Shown: positions 1 through 12,953 of the stretch, in pieces | How the letters are laid out: every line of letters starts with the position of its first letter | How positions within the stretch are numbered: position 1 is the stretch's first letter | From: Neospora caninum Liverpool | Taxonomy: Eukaryota; Apicomplexa; Conoidasida; Eucoccidiorida; Sarcocystidae | DNA: 64,000 nt | Assembly: GCF_000208865.1 (NCBI RefSeq) | Contig: NC_018398.1 | Span: 310,001 to 374,000, forward strand | Direction of reading: 5' to 3' | The notes under the pieces: generated by a model | Database searches by the model: none | What the model saw: only the letters and a program-made list of their open reading frames with translations | What the model was told of the DNA's origin: nothing | Program-made: the position numbers and the translations under genes

Positions 1-536
1 TCTTTGTCCATTGCGATGGCCTTCTTGTTCTCGTTTTCTCCGTCGGTTTCTACACGCGCTCTCCACTTCCCTCCGTTCTCGTGCCGCGTCTTCGCCGTCT
101 GTGGCCCATCTCCATGCGTGCGCTTTTCTTCCGATTTGTTTGCCCCCATACTTGCACTGTAAATCGTAGATGAGCAGATTTTCCTTGTACCGTTTTGGGG
201 CTCTGTGCTGTTACTCTAGGAACGTTAGAGACTCTTCCTGTACATCTTCGGGTCTGCCTCTTCTCTCGTCTCTGGTGTCTCTACACGCAGGTGGATCGTT
301 GCGCAGCTGCGGACGAGGCTGGTGAATGAGGCAGAAGAAACAATTTGAACCGATGCCGAAGCGCGGCACAAGCCCCACGGCTCCCCCCGACACCCGGATT
401 GGAAAGAAAAGGCCGAAAAAACGAACGAAAAGGCGCAAGCGACACTGAAGGCGCAACTGCTCTTCCTAATTTCCAGGAGCTGAGGGGAACAAGTGGAGCC
501 TCTGACGCTTCTCTCCTTTAGATCATATGCATGTGG

Positions 537-571
<35 letters not shown>

Positions 572-1680
572 GGCATACATCTATATGTGTATGCATGTGG
601 AGTTACCCATGTATGCCTGCCTGCGTATAGAGATACACATATGTGTAAATACATATGCTTATTTACACGTGAATGTACATGTATGTATACATCTACATGA
701 ATACATCTCTGTATCTACACGTATCAATGCAGGCATGTATACACTTCTGTACAGCCTTGTATACGCTTCTATACAGACGTTTATACCTAAATGTATTTGT
801 GTATTTATGTACATGTTCGTGAATGGATATTCATCTATATATATATATATATATAGGGGAGGAAGCTTCAGGAGACTCCGCGTACGGTTGAACTCGGGTG
901 TAGAGACACATCGCCGTAGTGACCGGCCCGTGTGAAATGTATGCGTGCGTGCAGCAACACGTGTATCATGTATATGCTGTTTGTATAGATCTGCATGCAT
1001 CCCCATTTCTGAGTCCTCACAAATATATATGAATATAACTATATATGTCTGTGATTGAACGTGACGTGCCATGCCGCAATGTCGTGCCGATGTGTAAGAG
1101 ATGCGGCGTTTGCCGCAAAACGTGAATGGCTGCTGCCGATCCGAAAAACTCGCACAGCGCCCAAAAACTGCTAGGGAAGCCGCGCAGCCTTGAGGCTCAA
1201 ACCCAGATTCTCTCTCTTTGAATTGGAAGGTGGAAAAAGTCTGAAAACGCAGGACTTGTGAACAAAAGCGGATGTGAAGCCGCGAAACCAAACAGATGGA
1301 GCATTCGAGAACGCCCTCGACAGAAGCCAAAGACACGTACGAGACAGGCTCTTTCCATACAGCACACTCCTCTTTTTTCTCATTTCCCCTTTTCAGGAAA
1401 CGCGCTGCCATGCCTCGTCATGTTCGATCTGTCTCCTCCCGTCCATTCTGGTTTCGCCTCTCCCTCCGTACGCTAGTCCTGTTTCCGCCTCCACTCTATA
1501 CACGAACGCGCAGAGACGAAAACGCTAGAGTGGTTAACAGCTTTCTCCTATAACAATCTCTGCATGTGAATGTGTGCCTGTCTTTCGCGGCGCGTGGGTA
1601 TCTGCATGCGCCTGGGTATGTGCATGCGCGTGGCGCGCGCGTGCGTTCTGGATCTTCTCCGAACTTAGGCTTCGATTCCC
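1..1680. other. Noncoding stretch, left edge
   Basis: I see no gene here that I can support. The stretch lies downstream of the minus-strand ZPR1 stop codon, so its right part should be ZPR1 3' UTR. It contains TA microsatellites at about 545-571 and 834-855 and many TGCATGC-type words. Open frames exist on both strands, but they run through the microsatellites and show no domain or splice support. Confidence 0.5.
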
Positions 1681-4600
1681 TTACACTTTCATGTCGGTGA
1701 GGCCGAGGTCGTCTTCCTGCTCCTTCGTGCGCTTGTACCTCTCCGTTTTCTGAAGAGCGCGAGTCACGGAAAACACAAAGCGGGTGAAGGATCTCGCTTT
1801 CTCTCGCTAACCGCTTCGGCAGTCGGCCCCGCAGAAGCACAAGAGATAACGGTCGCATGATGGAGCGGCGGGAAGAAACCAGGCAGAGAAAGCGAGAGCA
1901 AGAAGGCGAGAAAGAGAGGGGGAAAAGGAAGGACGAAAGAGCAGGAGAAAGAGAGAAGCCGAGCAATTCGACGCAGAGAGAGAGAGAGAACGAAGAAGGC
2001 AGAGAGAAATGAGGAAACAAAGGAGAGAGAAAGCGAGGACGAACGACAGACAGAAAGCGAGGAAGAGCAGCGATGTGGAGCAAAGGCCTCGCTGTCTCCA
2101 TTTTGTCCTCGCCCCCGGGAAGAGACAGATAGAGCGAGGCCATACACAACACGTTTCCTGCGAGGAAGAAGCGAGAAAAATGGAAAGAAGAGACGCAAAC
2201 AGACAAGGCGAAGAGGCGAAGCGGGAGCGGAGACGTGTCAGCGGAGAGGCCGAAAACGCTCGTGCCAACTCGGGCACCACACATCCCCTCGCTCACCAGC
2301 TGGTCATCGATGCAGTTAACGACGAGGATTGCACCGTCTTCGGCTTCTTTGACGACTTCAGGGTTCACTTCTTCCTCGTTCTTCTCCAGTTCCTCCGTAG
2401 CCTCGCCGTCTCGGTAGTGCGTCGCTGAGCTCTCGGAATCTTCCCGTTTGCCCGATTCGCCGGTCGGGGTTTTTGCGGCGCTTTTTTGCTGCGCCTTCTG
2501 CAGCACCGCCGAGCGCCTCCTCCCGACGAAAGACATGTCCGCGCAGTCGTCGACGATGAGCGAGAAAGGGAAGTCTTCGCCGCGTTCGAGTCTCTGCAAC
2601 TTGCCGATGATCTCCGAAAGTTTCTCTCGCTTCTCCTGCGGCGCACTGTCTCCACACGCAAAGGGTGCCGAGTCCCCCAGCGCCGTCGCCAGTTTCCCCA
2701 GCAGACCCTCGACCGTCGTGAACTCGCCTGCAGCAGAGGAGGTGCGAGGCCGCGAATGCAAAAGCGAGAAAAAGAAAAGAGTAAGCAGCGCCACAGGGGG
2801 GCGGGGGGGGGGGGGGACTTGTGAAAGAAGAACCCGAAAGAGAGGGAGAAGGGGAAAAAGAGAAGGGAAAACGAGACAAAAAAGGCGGGAGAAAACCTGG
2901 TTTTTTTGGCAGAACCTCACAGATACACGCGGAGGATATAAGGGGGGAGAAGTGGGGAGAACGCCAGGAAAGGAACACAAAGCAGAGGAGACTGGAAAGA
3001 AGAGAAAGACGGGGAAAGGATGTTTCCAGTCCTGCGTCTCCAGTTGGTGCCGAATCGGGCACGGGATCGCCATCAAGACTCTCTCTGAACTCTTCCTCTG
3101 GAAAACGTGAGAGAGCCCAGTCGACACAGCCGCGTCGACACTTTCCGCCTGGCGCTAGAACCTCCACAGGTGAACCGCTGGACAATAATTCATATTTAAC
3201 TCTACAAAACGTTCACACGAACTGTTTAAGTTCTTTATACATTCACCTTTATGTAAACCAACGGGCACATGCGCATGCATTAGGGCGCGTATATATGTCT
3301 CGACCCTCGCCTGCGCTCGCTCTCCGGCTCCATCTCTTCGGGCGCTCGGTGCGCATCCGGGTGTTTCGGAAGGCCCGCGGAGAGGCGCCGCCTTTGCACG
3401 GCTCCGACGCATGCTTCCCCCGCTTGAACGATGTATACACATGCATGCATAATTATATGGATCGGAATCTAAACATTTTTGCCGCACATAGATAGAAGTA
3501 TATAGCGATGTGTGAAGATGCATGCATTTGTGGTTTCTGTTTTCCCGATGATACATGCCCTGTTCGCTTACCTCCTTGGACTCCGCCACGCATGGAAAAA
3601 TCGAGAGATGGAATTTCCACGATGGCTGTGTCGCTCTTGAGGACGTCGCGATTCAAATCCTCGGCGGTTTCCACCTGATAACGCAGACACGAGGAAAGAG
3701 CAAGAACAGAAAGAAGAAAGAAGAGTAAGGAATGGCAGAAAGAAGCAGAGAGAAAGCGAACAGAAGAGAGAGACATGACGGCGGCGAGGGAGAGGCTGAA
3801 CAGACAGCTGTGCCCAGGCAGAGAGCCGAGGAAGGCGAGAAGCCGACCCGCCACACACAACGGAGCGAGACGAGGTCGCGAGAGAAAACCAACTTTGGAA
3901 CAGGAATATGGATTCAGGGTGAGACGAGAGGACGCGCATTTGGGGAAAAGTTTGTTTGAAACTCACATTTAAAATCCACCGGCGTCCAACAGCACCGAAA
4001 GCGCCTGCCGCTTTGATTTCCGAATGGCGCCCGCCGCAATTTTGGCAGAGGAAAGAGAAAATGAGGCATCGCCGAAAACCTGAGAGAAAACAAGCATCTG
4101 TCCAGTTTTTTCCGTCTCTTGTCGCGCCTCGCCTCTCCCTGCATGCACCGCTTGAGTTTGGCATATCCTCTACTAACATGTAAGTGGTTCTAGGAACCCT
4201 GCGGGTACAGATACCGTGCTTAAGGTTGCCTTTTATCCTCATGTGTTACTGACGGATTGTCCCCTTTCTTCCCGATCTCTCTAGGGACAGAGAAGGGAAG
4301 GAAACCGAGGGAGAGGAGAAAGACGTCGTCTCCATTTCCTTCCCTCTTCCTCTTCCCTCTCTACCCTTCAATCTTCGCCTTCTCGATGCGCCCTCGTTTC
4401 CTTCTTCCCTCGTGGGTCGCGCCCTTCCTTTCCTTTTTTTCTTTTCTTCTCGTCCTTCTCTTTCCTTCTTCTTTCGTTTCCTTCTTTCCTTCTTTCCTTC
4501 TTCTTTTCTTTCCTTCTCTCCTTGTTCTTTCCTTTTTCTTCGTTTCTTCTGTGCGGCGTACCTGGGACGTCGATCTCGCACACGTTGTTTGTGCCTTCGG

Positions 4601-5123
4601 TCCCGCAGTGAGGGCAAGAGACCGGGAGCGAGAACATGTAGTCCTCGTCGCCTTCCTTCGATTCGTCTTTCGTCTCTCCTTGGCTCGCAGTTTCCTCTTC
4701 CGGAAGCGGCTTCGAAAGATCCCACACGTGCGGCCTGCTTCCCTCGCGAAGAGCCGCGGGAATATCTGCGCCTGAACCGCCAGAGCGCGGAAGGACGCAT
4801 GCATCCGAAACGCGCGAGACACCGGGAGTCGACATGCGAACAGAAACACGAAAACGCGCGACAAAACCCCTGTGGCGCCCCACGCCATCGCAGTGAGATG
4901 AACCCAAAAAAGATCTCTTGCGCAAACCTGCAGTTCCATATACATATTTACGTCGGAAAACAATGCACATGTCCATATACGGACCTCTACGTATACTTAT
5001 ATATATACTTATATATATGCGCGAACGCGCAGGGTTACACACACATACATATACATCAATATCGGTGGATGTGTGCCCACTTCATTTACACCCACAGACC
5101 CCCATCCCCGCGCACGCTTATGT

Positions 5124-5178
<55 letters not shown>

Positions 5179-6951
5179 TATACATATAGCGGACTGCTTT
5201 GGAACCTTGAGCAGTGTGTACCTTCTTTCTCTTCATTTTGTGTTTCGTAGAATCCCATTTCGTGGAGTTGTTCTTTGGTCCGTTCGAATTTTCTCACGAG
5301 GATTTGCGGATCGCGTTCTCGACCGCCCTCGACTGAGGCAAAGTCTTCAGGGTTCGCGGCTTCCGGCAGCGCGCTTTCGCTGCCTCGCCGCTCCGCCGGG
5401 AGAGCCTCGATGTATGAATTCCCGCTTGGATCGTCGAGGATCAACGTCCACGGCTTCTCGAGAGTTTCGCTCGCGATAAACCCCACGAGGCGCAGAATGA
5501 TCTCGTCGATCTTCGCAGCCACCTCCGGCGCCTCCGTGCGCCGCACAGGCTGCGCAACTCGCAGCGCTTCAATCATGTGGCGAATCGCGCCCTGGAAAAG
5601 CAGCGAAACGGCCCCAGACCAAAAAAAAGACAAGATTCCACAGAAAGAAACCCGTGTGTCTGTGGAATACGCGCAGAAACACATGGCCTTACGAGCCGTT
5701 CTCAAAAGGAGCGGCGACGTCAGCACAATGCTGCATCACCAAATTCCTGCTGTGCATCCTGACATAGATAGATAGATAGATAGATATACATAGATAGATT
5801 GATTGATAAAGATAGAAGTAGATAGACAGATAGATAGGTAAAATTAGATAGATAGGTAAAGATAGATAAATTGATAGATAAAGATAGAAGTAGATAGATA
5901 GATTGATAGATAAAGATAGAAGCAGACAGACAGATACTGTGGTGGAAAGGGTTTCGATCTGCATGCGCCATGTGCGTGGCTTACCTCGACTGTGGTGAGT
6001 TCTCCTCTGTCTCGCTTGGGAGGCACTTCCAGTTCGATTTCTTTTACAATCAGCGTCGCGTGTTCGCTCCGGACGATTTGCCGATCCAAGTCCGCGGCCG
6101 AGCGCACCGTCAGCTCCAGGCGCACGCCCTGGGGCGCGAGACAGGCTGCAGACTGGACCTGCATGCAGAGAAAAAACAGGAACGAGAAATGGAATTCTTC
6201 TAAAAGAGTGTTCTGGTCGGGGAGCCAGCAAGGCGCGGTCACTTCCTGCTGCATGACTGCAATTCCGTGTGATGCGAAAATGGCGAAAGACACCTTGCCA
6301 CTGCTCGAGACAGCAGACGGTCCGGTTTCCCTTCTCCCGTGGACACCGCACACATCGAGAGATAGAAATGGAGACAGAAGAAAACATGAAACATGGAGAG
6401 AGCTAGAGATCCGGGTAGACAAGGAGATGTGAAGACCAGGATGTGCAGAGAGAGAAGCAGAAAAAGAGAGATAGAGATCAAGCAAGATGCATGCACAGAG
6501 AGGCACGCAGATACAGAGCGATGGAGCGAGTCACAGGAGAGGCATCGCTTTGCAGGGGTCGGCGAGTCAGAGGGCTGCGTCCACTTCCGTTTGTCTGTTG
6601 CCATGTGCATGCAGCCTTCAGAAAAGACCGCCCGACCCTTCCCGACGTGTGAGCATCCTAACAAACGGAAGAGAGCCGAGCGCACGCGCGTACCTCCCGA
6701 TTGCTGTAGTTACAGTGCGGACACGAGAAGGAGATAAGGACGATTTCCCGAAAGTGGGGGATCTTGTGGAGAAGCAGCAGCGTCTTGCCATTTTTCTCGC
6801 AGTTTGGACACAAGGACTCGACTTCCGTCAAATTCTTCAGCAACTCATCTTCCTCTTCGTTCCTGGCGCGTCGCGCGTCCTCTTCGTCCTTCCTCTCCAC
6901 CTCAACCGCGTCCTCCCTCTTGTCACCGTCTGCGGAGTGTGCAGGATCCAT
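1681..6951 (-). CDS. ZPR1: ZPR1 zinc-finger protein, 8 exons, 575 aa
   Basis: ZPR1 is a conserved eukaryotic protein that binds translation elongation factor eEF1A and shuttles between cytoplasm and nucleus; more recent work assigns it an eEF1A folding role. Exons (minus): 6694-6951, 5985-6158, 5222-5591, 4562-4771, 3967-4079, 3572-3674, 2297-2727, 1681-1749. All introns are GT-AG, phases close, and the sum is 1728 nt. Zinc finger 1 has CPNC (48-51) and CPHC (77-80); zinc finger 2 has CPHC (320-323) and CQNC (349-352). Each finger is followed by the ZPR1 beta/alpha domain, and both carry the LTTVEG/FTTVEG-type motif at an exon junction. The C terminus RYKRTKEQEDDLGLTDMKV is typical of the family. 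At 575 aa it is longer than the human protein (about 459); an acidic insertion in exon 7 explains part of this. The start chosen is MDPAHSADG; an in-frame upstream ATG at 7002 is possible. Confidence 0.95.
2803..2816. repeat. Poly-G run in ZPR1 intron 6
   Basis: Fourteen consecutive G residues, preceded by a shorter G run and a single C. The run lies in the intron between exons 6 and 7 of ZPR1. Its length may be imprecise in the assembly. Confidence 0.8.
5122..5188. repeat. TA/TACA microsatellite in ZPR1 intron 3
   Basis: A TA dinucleotide tract grading into repeated CATATA units, close to the splice donor of ZPR1 exon 3 (5222). It is a simple-sequence repeat with no coding content. Confidence 0.85.
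5763..5935. repeat. GATA tetranucleotide array in ZPR1 intron 2
   Basis: About 170 bp of imperfect GATA/GATT/GATAAA units entirely inside the intron between exons 2 and 3. Other microsatellites in the window are mostly TA, so this tetranucleotide array is unusual here. It is a probable length polymorphism. Confidence 0.85.
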
Positions 6952-7285
6952 CGTTTCTTCTCTGGAAAAACGGAGACGAGGAGAAACAGAAGAGAGATGC
7001 AAACTAGCAGAACGGCTCGTTGCTTGCGGTCAGGAAAAAGCTGGTACGCGACCAGGAGCTTCCCAGCCGGACCAGAAAAGGCAACAAAAGGCAATGTCGG
7101 CAAAGAAGACGAAAAATGGGAACAGCAACCAATGCCAAAACGAAGAAGACAGCAAAGCGCGGAAATGAAACAATTTTTTGAAGGTCGACGTCTCTATCTC
7201 TGTATTTGAATGTGTAACGAAATGTGAGTGTATCCCCGTGAATCTGTCTGTACATAGACACATAGAGAGCGCAATACATGGAATT

Positions 7286-7319
<34 letters not shown>

Positions 7320-9951
7320 TTGCGTATAGCCGAGTTTATTTGTGCATAGCCACCTACATCCACCGGCGATGATTTGCACGTGCATCTAAATGTTTCTAGT
7401 GAGACGGTGAGGCAGGTGTGCCTCCGACTCCGAAACAGTCAAATGGAACTCTCTCCCTGGTGAAAAGAAACCGAGTTAATCACCGGAAGCAGCGAGAGCT
7501 CGGCTCTCTGGCGTGTTCTCGCCGAATTATCCATCAGGGAGAAACAAGAAAACCGAAATCGAAAGTACCTCGGTCGACGTCCAGATCGAGTGGAAACGCG
7601 TACACTCTGCACACCGTGCGGTGTACTTACAGCTGGAGAGAGGCTTCCTCCGCGGTCAGTCGTCTCGTGCTTACCTGAGCCTAGAGAGTGTTTTTCGTGC
7701 GTTTTCTCCGGGGCACAGCGGCGTTAACGACGGATGCTCGTTTTATCCTTTTTAAGGCAAACACAGACCTGTCGCGATCGAAAATGTCGAAAATGCGACA
7801 CCGACACGGGGACGAATCCCGTCGCAGATCGGCAAGACACGCGGAGTTCCCCGAAGAGGAAGCAGCAAACAGCGCCTCGAGAAACAAAGGCGGGAAAAAG
7901 CCGAAGCCACCTGGAGTTTTTGGTTTCTTCAAGCCACGGGCAATCACGGCGGATGACGCATCTCTGCGGGAAAAATCCGCTTTTCTCGCAAACACAAGCG
8001 CAGCCGCGGGGCCCTCGACTTGGTCCGCGTTCTGCAGCCCACCGCCTTCAAAAGTGCGCAACCAAACGCCGCCGGAAAAGAGAGTTTCTGGGAGATTCGG
8101 GAAGCTTCGCTTGTTTCGCCGCGGAAAACACAGACAGACTCAGTGATTCTCTCGTCTGCTCCCCGCAAACGCAACACGCTGCGGTCCCCACTTTCCTCGA
8201 ACTTGAGTCCTGGCGGGCGTCATGTGGTCCAGGAAAAGCCGGAATGCGAGCTGAAAACACGGAGAGGCGGAAAGCCTCGCAACCCCAGGTGTCGGACGGT
8301 GCCGCTCTCTTCCAAAACGGACGGCAAAACGGTCGCGAAAACGTGTTTTGTCCCCGCATGCAGACCGGGTCGTCGGTCGATGCTTTGAGTCCGAGCCGAG
8401 ATTCGAGCAGGTCGGCGGTGTTCTGTGGAAAAAGGGGAAACCCACGAGATAGAAGAAAAGAAGGTGAACCAGGACGCCACAGCAAGCGCTGTTCAGAAAG
8501 TCCCGTTCCACACAGCGAGAAAGTGCCTTTTCTGTTTTTTCTCTGGGCGCATAATGTCCACAGATGCGGGCGACCCCGCGAACGCGCTGGATGTAACCGC
8601 CACGCGAGAGAGAGCTCGCGCGGCGGGCGAGAAGACCAGGCAACTTTGTCTTCAGAGATGCGGCTTCCGAGACTGGGCCGGAGGTTTTCTCCCTCTTTCG
8701 ACGAAGAGCTCCGCAGCTCACCTCTTCACTCCTCAAAGGGCGTTTCTAAAACGGAAGGTCCGAGCAGCGGTCAAGAGTCACCTCTTTGCCATTCGGCTTC
8801 GAACCAGGCGCAAGACCGGAATCCCCCCGACACTGGCGGCTGAAGCAGCAGGTGCCTGTCGGTGGATCTCCACAGCAGGGAAAAAGGCGAAAGTCTTGCG
8901 GGGAATGCTCCTCCCTCTCGGGATTCTCTCGCAACAGAAGACACCGTCGATTCACCTCAAAACTCGCGCGCGAAGGCAACTTTGCGCAGATCGCTGTTGC
9001 AGCAACAAGGGAGGGCGACGACAGCGGCTGCAGGACAAACGCCGACGAGGAGGGTCACCCGTGGGTGCGTTGTCATTCTGCATAAATATCGGTAAAACCT
9101 TTCGTGCTGCTCTCTAGCGCTCCTCCTTCGCCACGGAGAGACAGGGAAGTTTCCCGCAAAAGGATCGGAAAGGCGACTGCCGGAGGGCCGGCTTCTGTTC
9201 CCTTTTCTCGAGCAACGAGCATCCCCTCGACGCGGGTACGCATCTGCTCGGCGACGCGGGTCTGCGGAAAAAATTTACGTTTTGAGGAGTCCGTGTGGAA
9301 AAGGATATAAACGCCGGATGACTCTCTGTGTCGGCGAGAAGGCGGCGCGACGAAATCGGCTCAGGTTCCCGCCGTCATCCAAGTCTCTTCTTCTCGGTTC
9401 ACAGGCAGCTCGTACAGCGCCAGTCTTCTTTTCTGCGGGTGATCTCCCCTCTTTCCCCTTCTTTTCCTTCTCTCCTTTCTGCTTTTCTTCCCCTTCATCT
9501 TTGTCCTCTCCCGGGTGTGCCGTGTTCACATTTCCTCTCCGTCTTCGTCGCGCTGGCTGCTCCTCTCCGTGGTCTTCTCGGTTTTCGTCGGCTCGCCGAT
9601 CCCGGTTCCTTCTCGAGGCCTCTCCAACCCGTGTTTGCTTCCTTCCTCAGACAGTGTCCTAACTTCTTGGCTGCGTCGCGATTTCCTGGTTTTTTCCCCC
9701 GTGAGCGTTTCTCTCCTCCCTTTGCTCCTCCTTTGCCTATCTCTCTTCCTCTCGCCGTTCGTCCGTTTCCTCTCCTCTGGTTTCTCTTTTTCTCTTCTGT
9801 TTCCTCGTTTTCTCCTCTGTTTCCTCTTTTCCTCCGTCATCTCCTTCTCTCTCTCCCCGCTTCCCTTTTTTCTCTCTGCCCACTTTCCGTGTCTCTTTCC
9901 CCCACTTTCTCCCACTTTCCTCTCTATCTCTCCCACTTTCCTTTCCTCGCC
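6952..9951. other. Divergent intergenic region ZPR1/TXNDC9
   Basis: Three kilobases between two divergent start codons, so it should hold both promoters and 5' UTRs. A TA microsatellite lies at 7288-7318. The last roughly 550 bp before the TXNDC9 start are strongly pyrimidine-rich, as expected of a 5' UTR in these parasites. Long open frames occur on the plus strand (for example 7734-8843, 369 codons, and 8425-9117). They overlap each other in different frames, have no recognisable domain and are rich in Arg and Ser, so I do not call a gene. Confidence 0.55.
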
Positions 9952-11985
9952 ATGGCGGCGTCTTCCGCGGCTCTCATCCAGCGGCGTGTCGAGGAGCAGG
10001 TGCTTCGAGCCCTGGAAGAGAAGGAGGCAAGGCTCGACGCAGCCCTGGAAGCTGCGGCGGCGGCCGAGGCCAGCGGCGCGGCGAACCGGGACGTGGACGA
10101 CGAAGACCTCGAGGAACTGAGAGCCCGGCGCAGGAGACAGCTCCAGAAGCAGCATCTCCTCCGCGAAAAAATGAAGGAAAAGGGACACGGCGAACTCCAA
10201 GAACTGCACAGCGAGAAGGACTTCTTCCAGGCTGCAAAGGAATCCAACAAACTGGTCAGGCACGCAGCACACAAGAGAGGGCAAGAAAGAGGCAGACGCG
10301 CGAGACCCGCCCAGTGTGAAGCATGGGATGCCCTCGTGGCGCCGTGTCGTCGACCCCTCTTTGTCGGAGATCTGTATTTCCTTTCAAATCGGACTCAGAG
10401 GTTTTAAGCACGGGACGCAGGAGACGAGTCGTCCGATCTCCTAAAATCGCGGTGTGCTCTTCTCCCATGTCTTTGTGCACCTGTGCTGCCTCTGTCTCGA
10501 TTCGTTTCTTCTGTGTCTCTCCTTCCCCTGTCACACTGTGCGCAGCTCGGGGCGGAGAGCTGTCACAACCCGCCGGCGTCCCACTCAGCTAAACCCACTT
10601 CCTTCCTCGTCCTTCTCTTCTCTCTCTCATTTTCGCCTCTTTCTTTTTAGCGTCCGAATCAGTTCCTGTGTGTGTCCACGGGTTCTCTCCGTTGCCGTAG
10701 ATCGGCCCGGTTAGTGTGCGTGGCGGCGCGCGTCTCTTCTCTGTGTTGTTCAGTCTGAAGTTGAGTGGACAGCGGGCCCGTCTGCGCTCGTTCACTCAGG
10801 TTCTCTCTTCTCTTTTTTCTTTTGCAGATCGCCCACTTTTTCCGGCCGTCGAACCGCGTCTGCGAGTTGGTGGACGCTCGCCTGATCGACTTGGCGCATC
10901 GCCACATCGACATTCGTTGCGTGAAAATCAACGCCGAGAAATCTGCCTTTCTCTGCGAACGTGAGTTCTGCACCGAAGGAAGGCCATTTCCTGAGAGACG
11001 GAGTGCAGGCAAACTCCTCGCGCGGTTTCCATCACGGAGAACGGTCTCGCGAACTTTTCGAGACCGAGTCGGCAGTTGCTTCTAGCTCAGAAAAACGCGT
11101 TTCTTTCTCCGAAAGAAGTAGAGAACCTTGTCTCTCCTTTCTTCTTACCGAGTCCATCCGACCCGTCCCTCGCCCTTTGCGAGCAAGAGAGGGAGGCTGA
11201 ACTTTCTCTCCGCCGCAAGTGGCAGGCACCGCGCAGCTCCTCCACGACTGACGATTTGCCGTCTCTCTGCCGATATGCCCTCGTGCTTCTTTTCCTCCGT
11301 AGAAATGTCCAGGGAGAGAAGACGCGAGACTCTGACCGCGAGCGTTCTTGATGCATGCACTCGCTTCACACCTCCGTGTCCACGAGTTGCGGCTTCTGGC
11401 GTGGGTCGAATGCGTGGGTCGCCGACGCACACAAGCGATGGGGAACGCATCTTTTTTTCTATCAGAAAAACCGCCGCACAAACCAGTGCATGCGTGTTTC
11501 CCGCAAGGAAACAAGGAGTCTGTTCTCTGGGTCGCGCCACACGCATGTCGGGAAAGTGTTCTTCTGAATGTGGAAACAGGTTGGGATGTCGTAGCCTCTC
11601 TGTGTGTCCCTGTCTCTTGGTTGATGTGTGACGCAGGTCTGAAAATCTGGTGTCTTCCGACGGTGAGTAAAGTCCCTCTCTTTCCCTTTTGTTGTCCCGT
11701 TCGTTTGTTTGTCTCCTGAGGCCTTTTCTCGTTTTGTCAAGCACATCGGCCTTGGAAAAGAACGCTGTCAGCACCAAGTCGAAAGGAAGCGGGGCAGTCC
11801 TCTGGTCTCTCGAGGGCGCCTTTCTCGCGAGGATAATTGACGCTTCTGTTCCTTTTAGGGACGATGGGGATACGCCCGGGCACGCATCTGTTCCACGTGT
11901 CTCCACCACAGGTTCTCTCTGTGCATGCACGTTTCCGTGTTTCCACGCGCAAGCCTCACTAGGCAATATACATATATATTGCTAG

Positions 11986-12016
<31 letters not shown>

Positions 12017-12253
12017 GGTATCTTCGTACATACAATGACACGCATGTGTGTGTGTACACATGCAGAAACCTGTGTCACGCAAACAAGCATTTGCATGTGT
12101 GCAGATGGATTGCCACATGGTGCCTCCGTTTTCCACGCGATTCGGTGGGTTTTTTCAGCTCGTGCTGGTCCAGGATGGGAAAACGGAGCATTCCATTGTC
12201 GGCCTCGACGAGCTCGGCGGTGAGCTCCTACACGGATAGTCATGGAGAGCCAA

Positions 12254-12292
<39 letters not shown>

Positions 12293-12953
12293 TAGAGGGA
12301 TGGATACATACAGTTGAGTAGAGTTAGACAGGGTCACATATGTACGTATCAATATATGCATGCACATGTGCATATGATGCTGACCTCAGGATGCGATGGG
12401 TGATCGGAATGGCATCATAGAAATACTCAAATCGCTAGTCCACAGCCGAGAGTTGTAATGCATGTATGTAGATGATATTTTTGAATTTGTCAGTGAGTGA
12501 ATCGATGAGTACCGCGCATGGAGGGTGTATGTTTATGTAGATGCAGCAAGCATATGACATCGGGGACGGTTCTTCGCTAGGGAAGATTCCGGAAACCCCG
12601 TGCCGACCGAAGGGTGCTGCAAGTGTTCAGGAATTTCTTTAGAACACGTAACTTTCGAGAGGTAGAATACTATATATGCAGATATGCATGCAGTGGTCCT
12701 CACAGCTGAGCGGCAGCGTGGATCAGAGGTAACGAAGCACGTGACAAATGACACAAGAGGGGTTTTTATAATGGACTACCGAAACAGAGCGCTCGTCGAC
12801 GAAAGGCAAGCAGCAACGGCGTAACTGCCCCCTCCAGTCTTTTATCTTTCTACTAAAATTTCTGTTTGCTGGTCTCGTGCAGGCGAGAAATTCACTCTTG
12901 ATGATCTAGAAACTGTGTTGCGCCGGTGGAACCTGCTACCCGAAGAAAAGTGA
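9952..12953 (+). CDS. TXNDC9: TXNDC9-like (phosducin-like 3) thioredoxin-fold protein, 5 exons, 197 aa
   Basis: Family members (TXNDC9/PhLP3) bind the cytosolic chaperonin CCT and modulate actin and tubulin folding. Exons: 9952-10254, 10828-10960, 11637-11662, 12159-12219, 12883-12953; all introns are GT-AG, phases close, and the sum is 594 nt. Residues 1-80 are a charged alpha-helical region ending in the family's HGELQELHSEKDFF block. The thioredoxin-like domain follows: IAHFFRPSNRVCE (102-114), VKINAEKSAFLCE, LKIWCLPT, and the DGKTEHSIVGLDELGG strand-turn. The redox CxxC is absent; only C113 remains near that position, which fits a non-redox phosducin-like protein. Exon 3 is only 26 nt. 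The ATG lies after a long CT-rich leader; no better in-frame upstream start is evident. Confidence 0.92.
12256..12290. repeat. TA microsatellite in TXNDC9 intron 4
   Basis: A pure alternating TA tract about 35 bp long, just downstream of exon 4 (ends 12219). A second tract lies in the preceding intron at about 11984-12016. Confidence 0.9.

Noticed and set aside
1496..3127. A 543-codon minus-strand open frame covering the ZPR1 3' end
   Set aside because: It runs through two introns of ZPR1. Splice sites and family alignment support only 2297-2727 as a real exon in that frame; the rest is CT-rich intron read as Phe/Ser/Leu/Pro.
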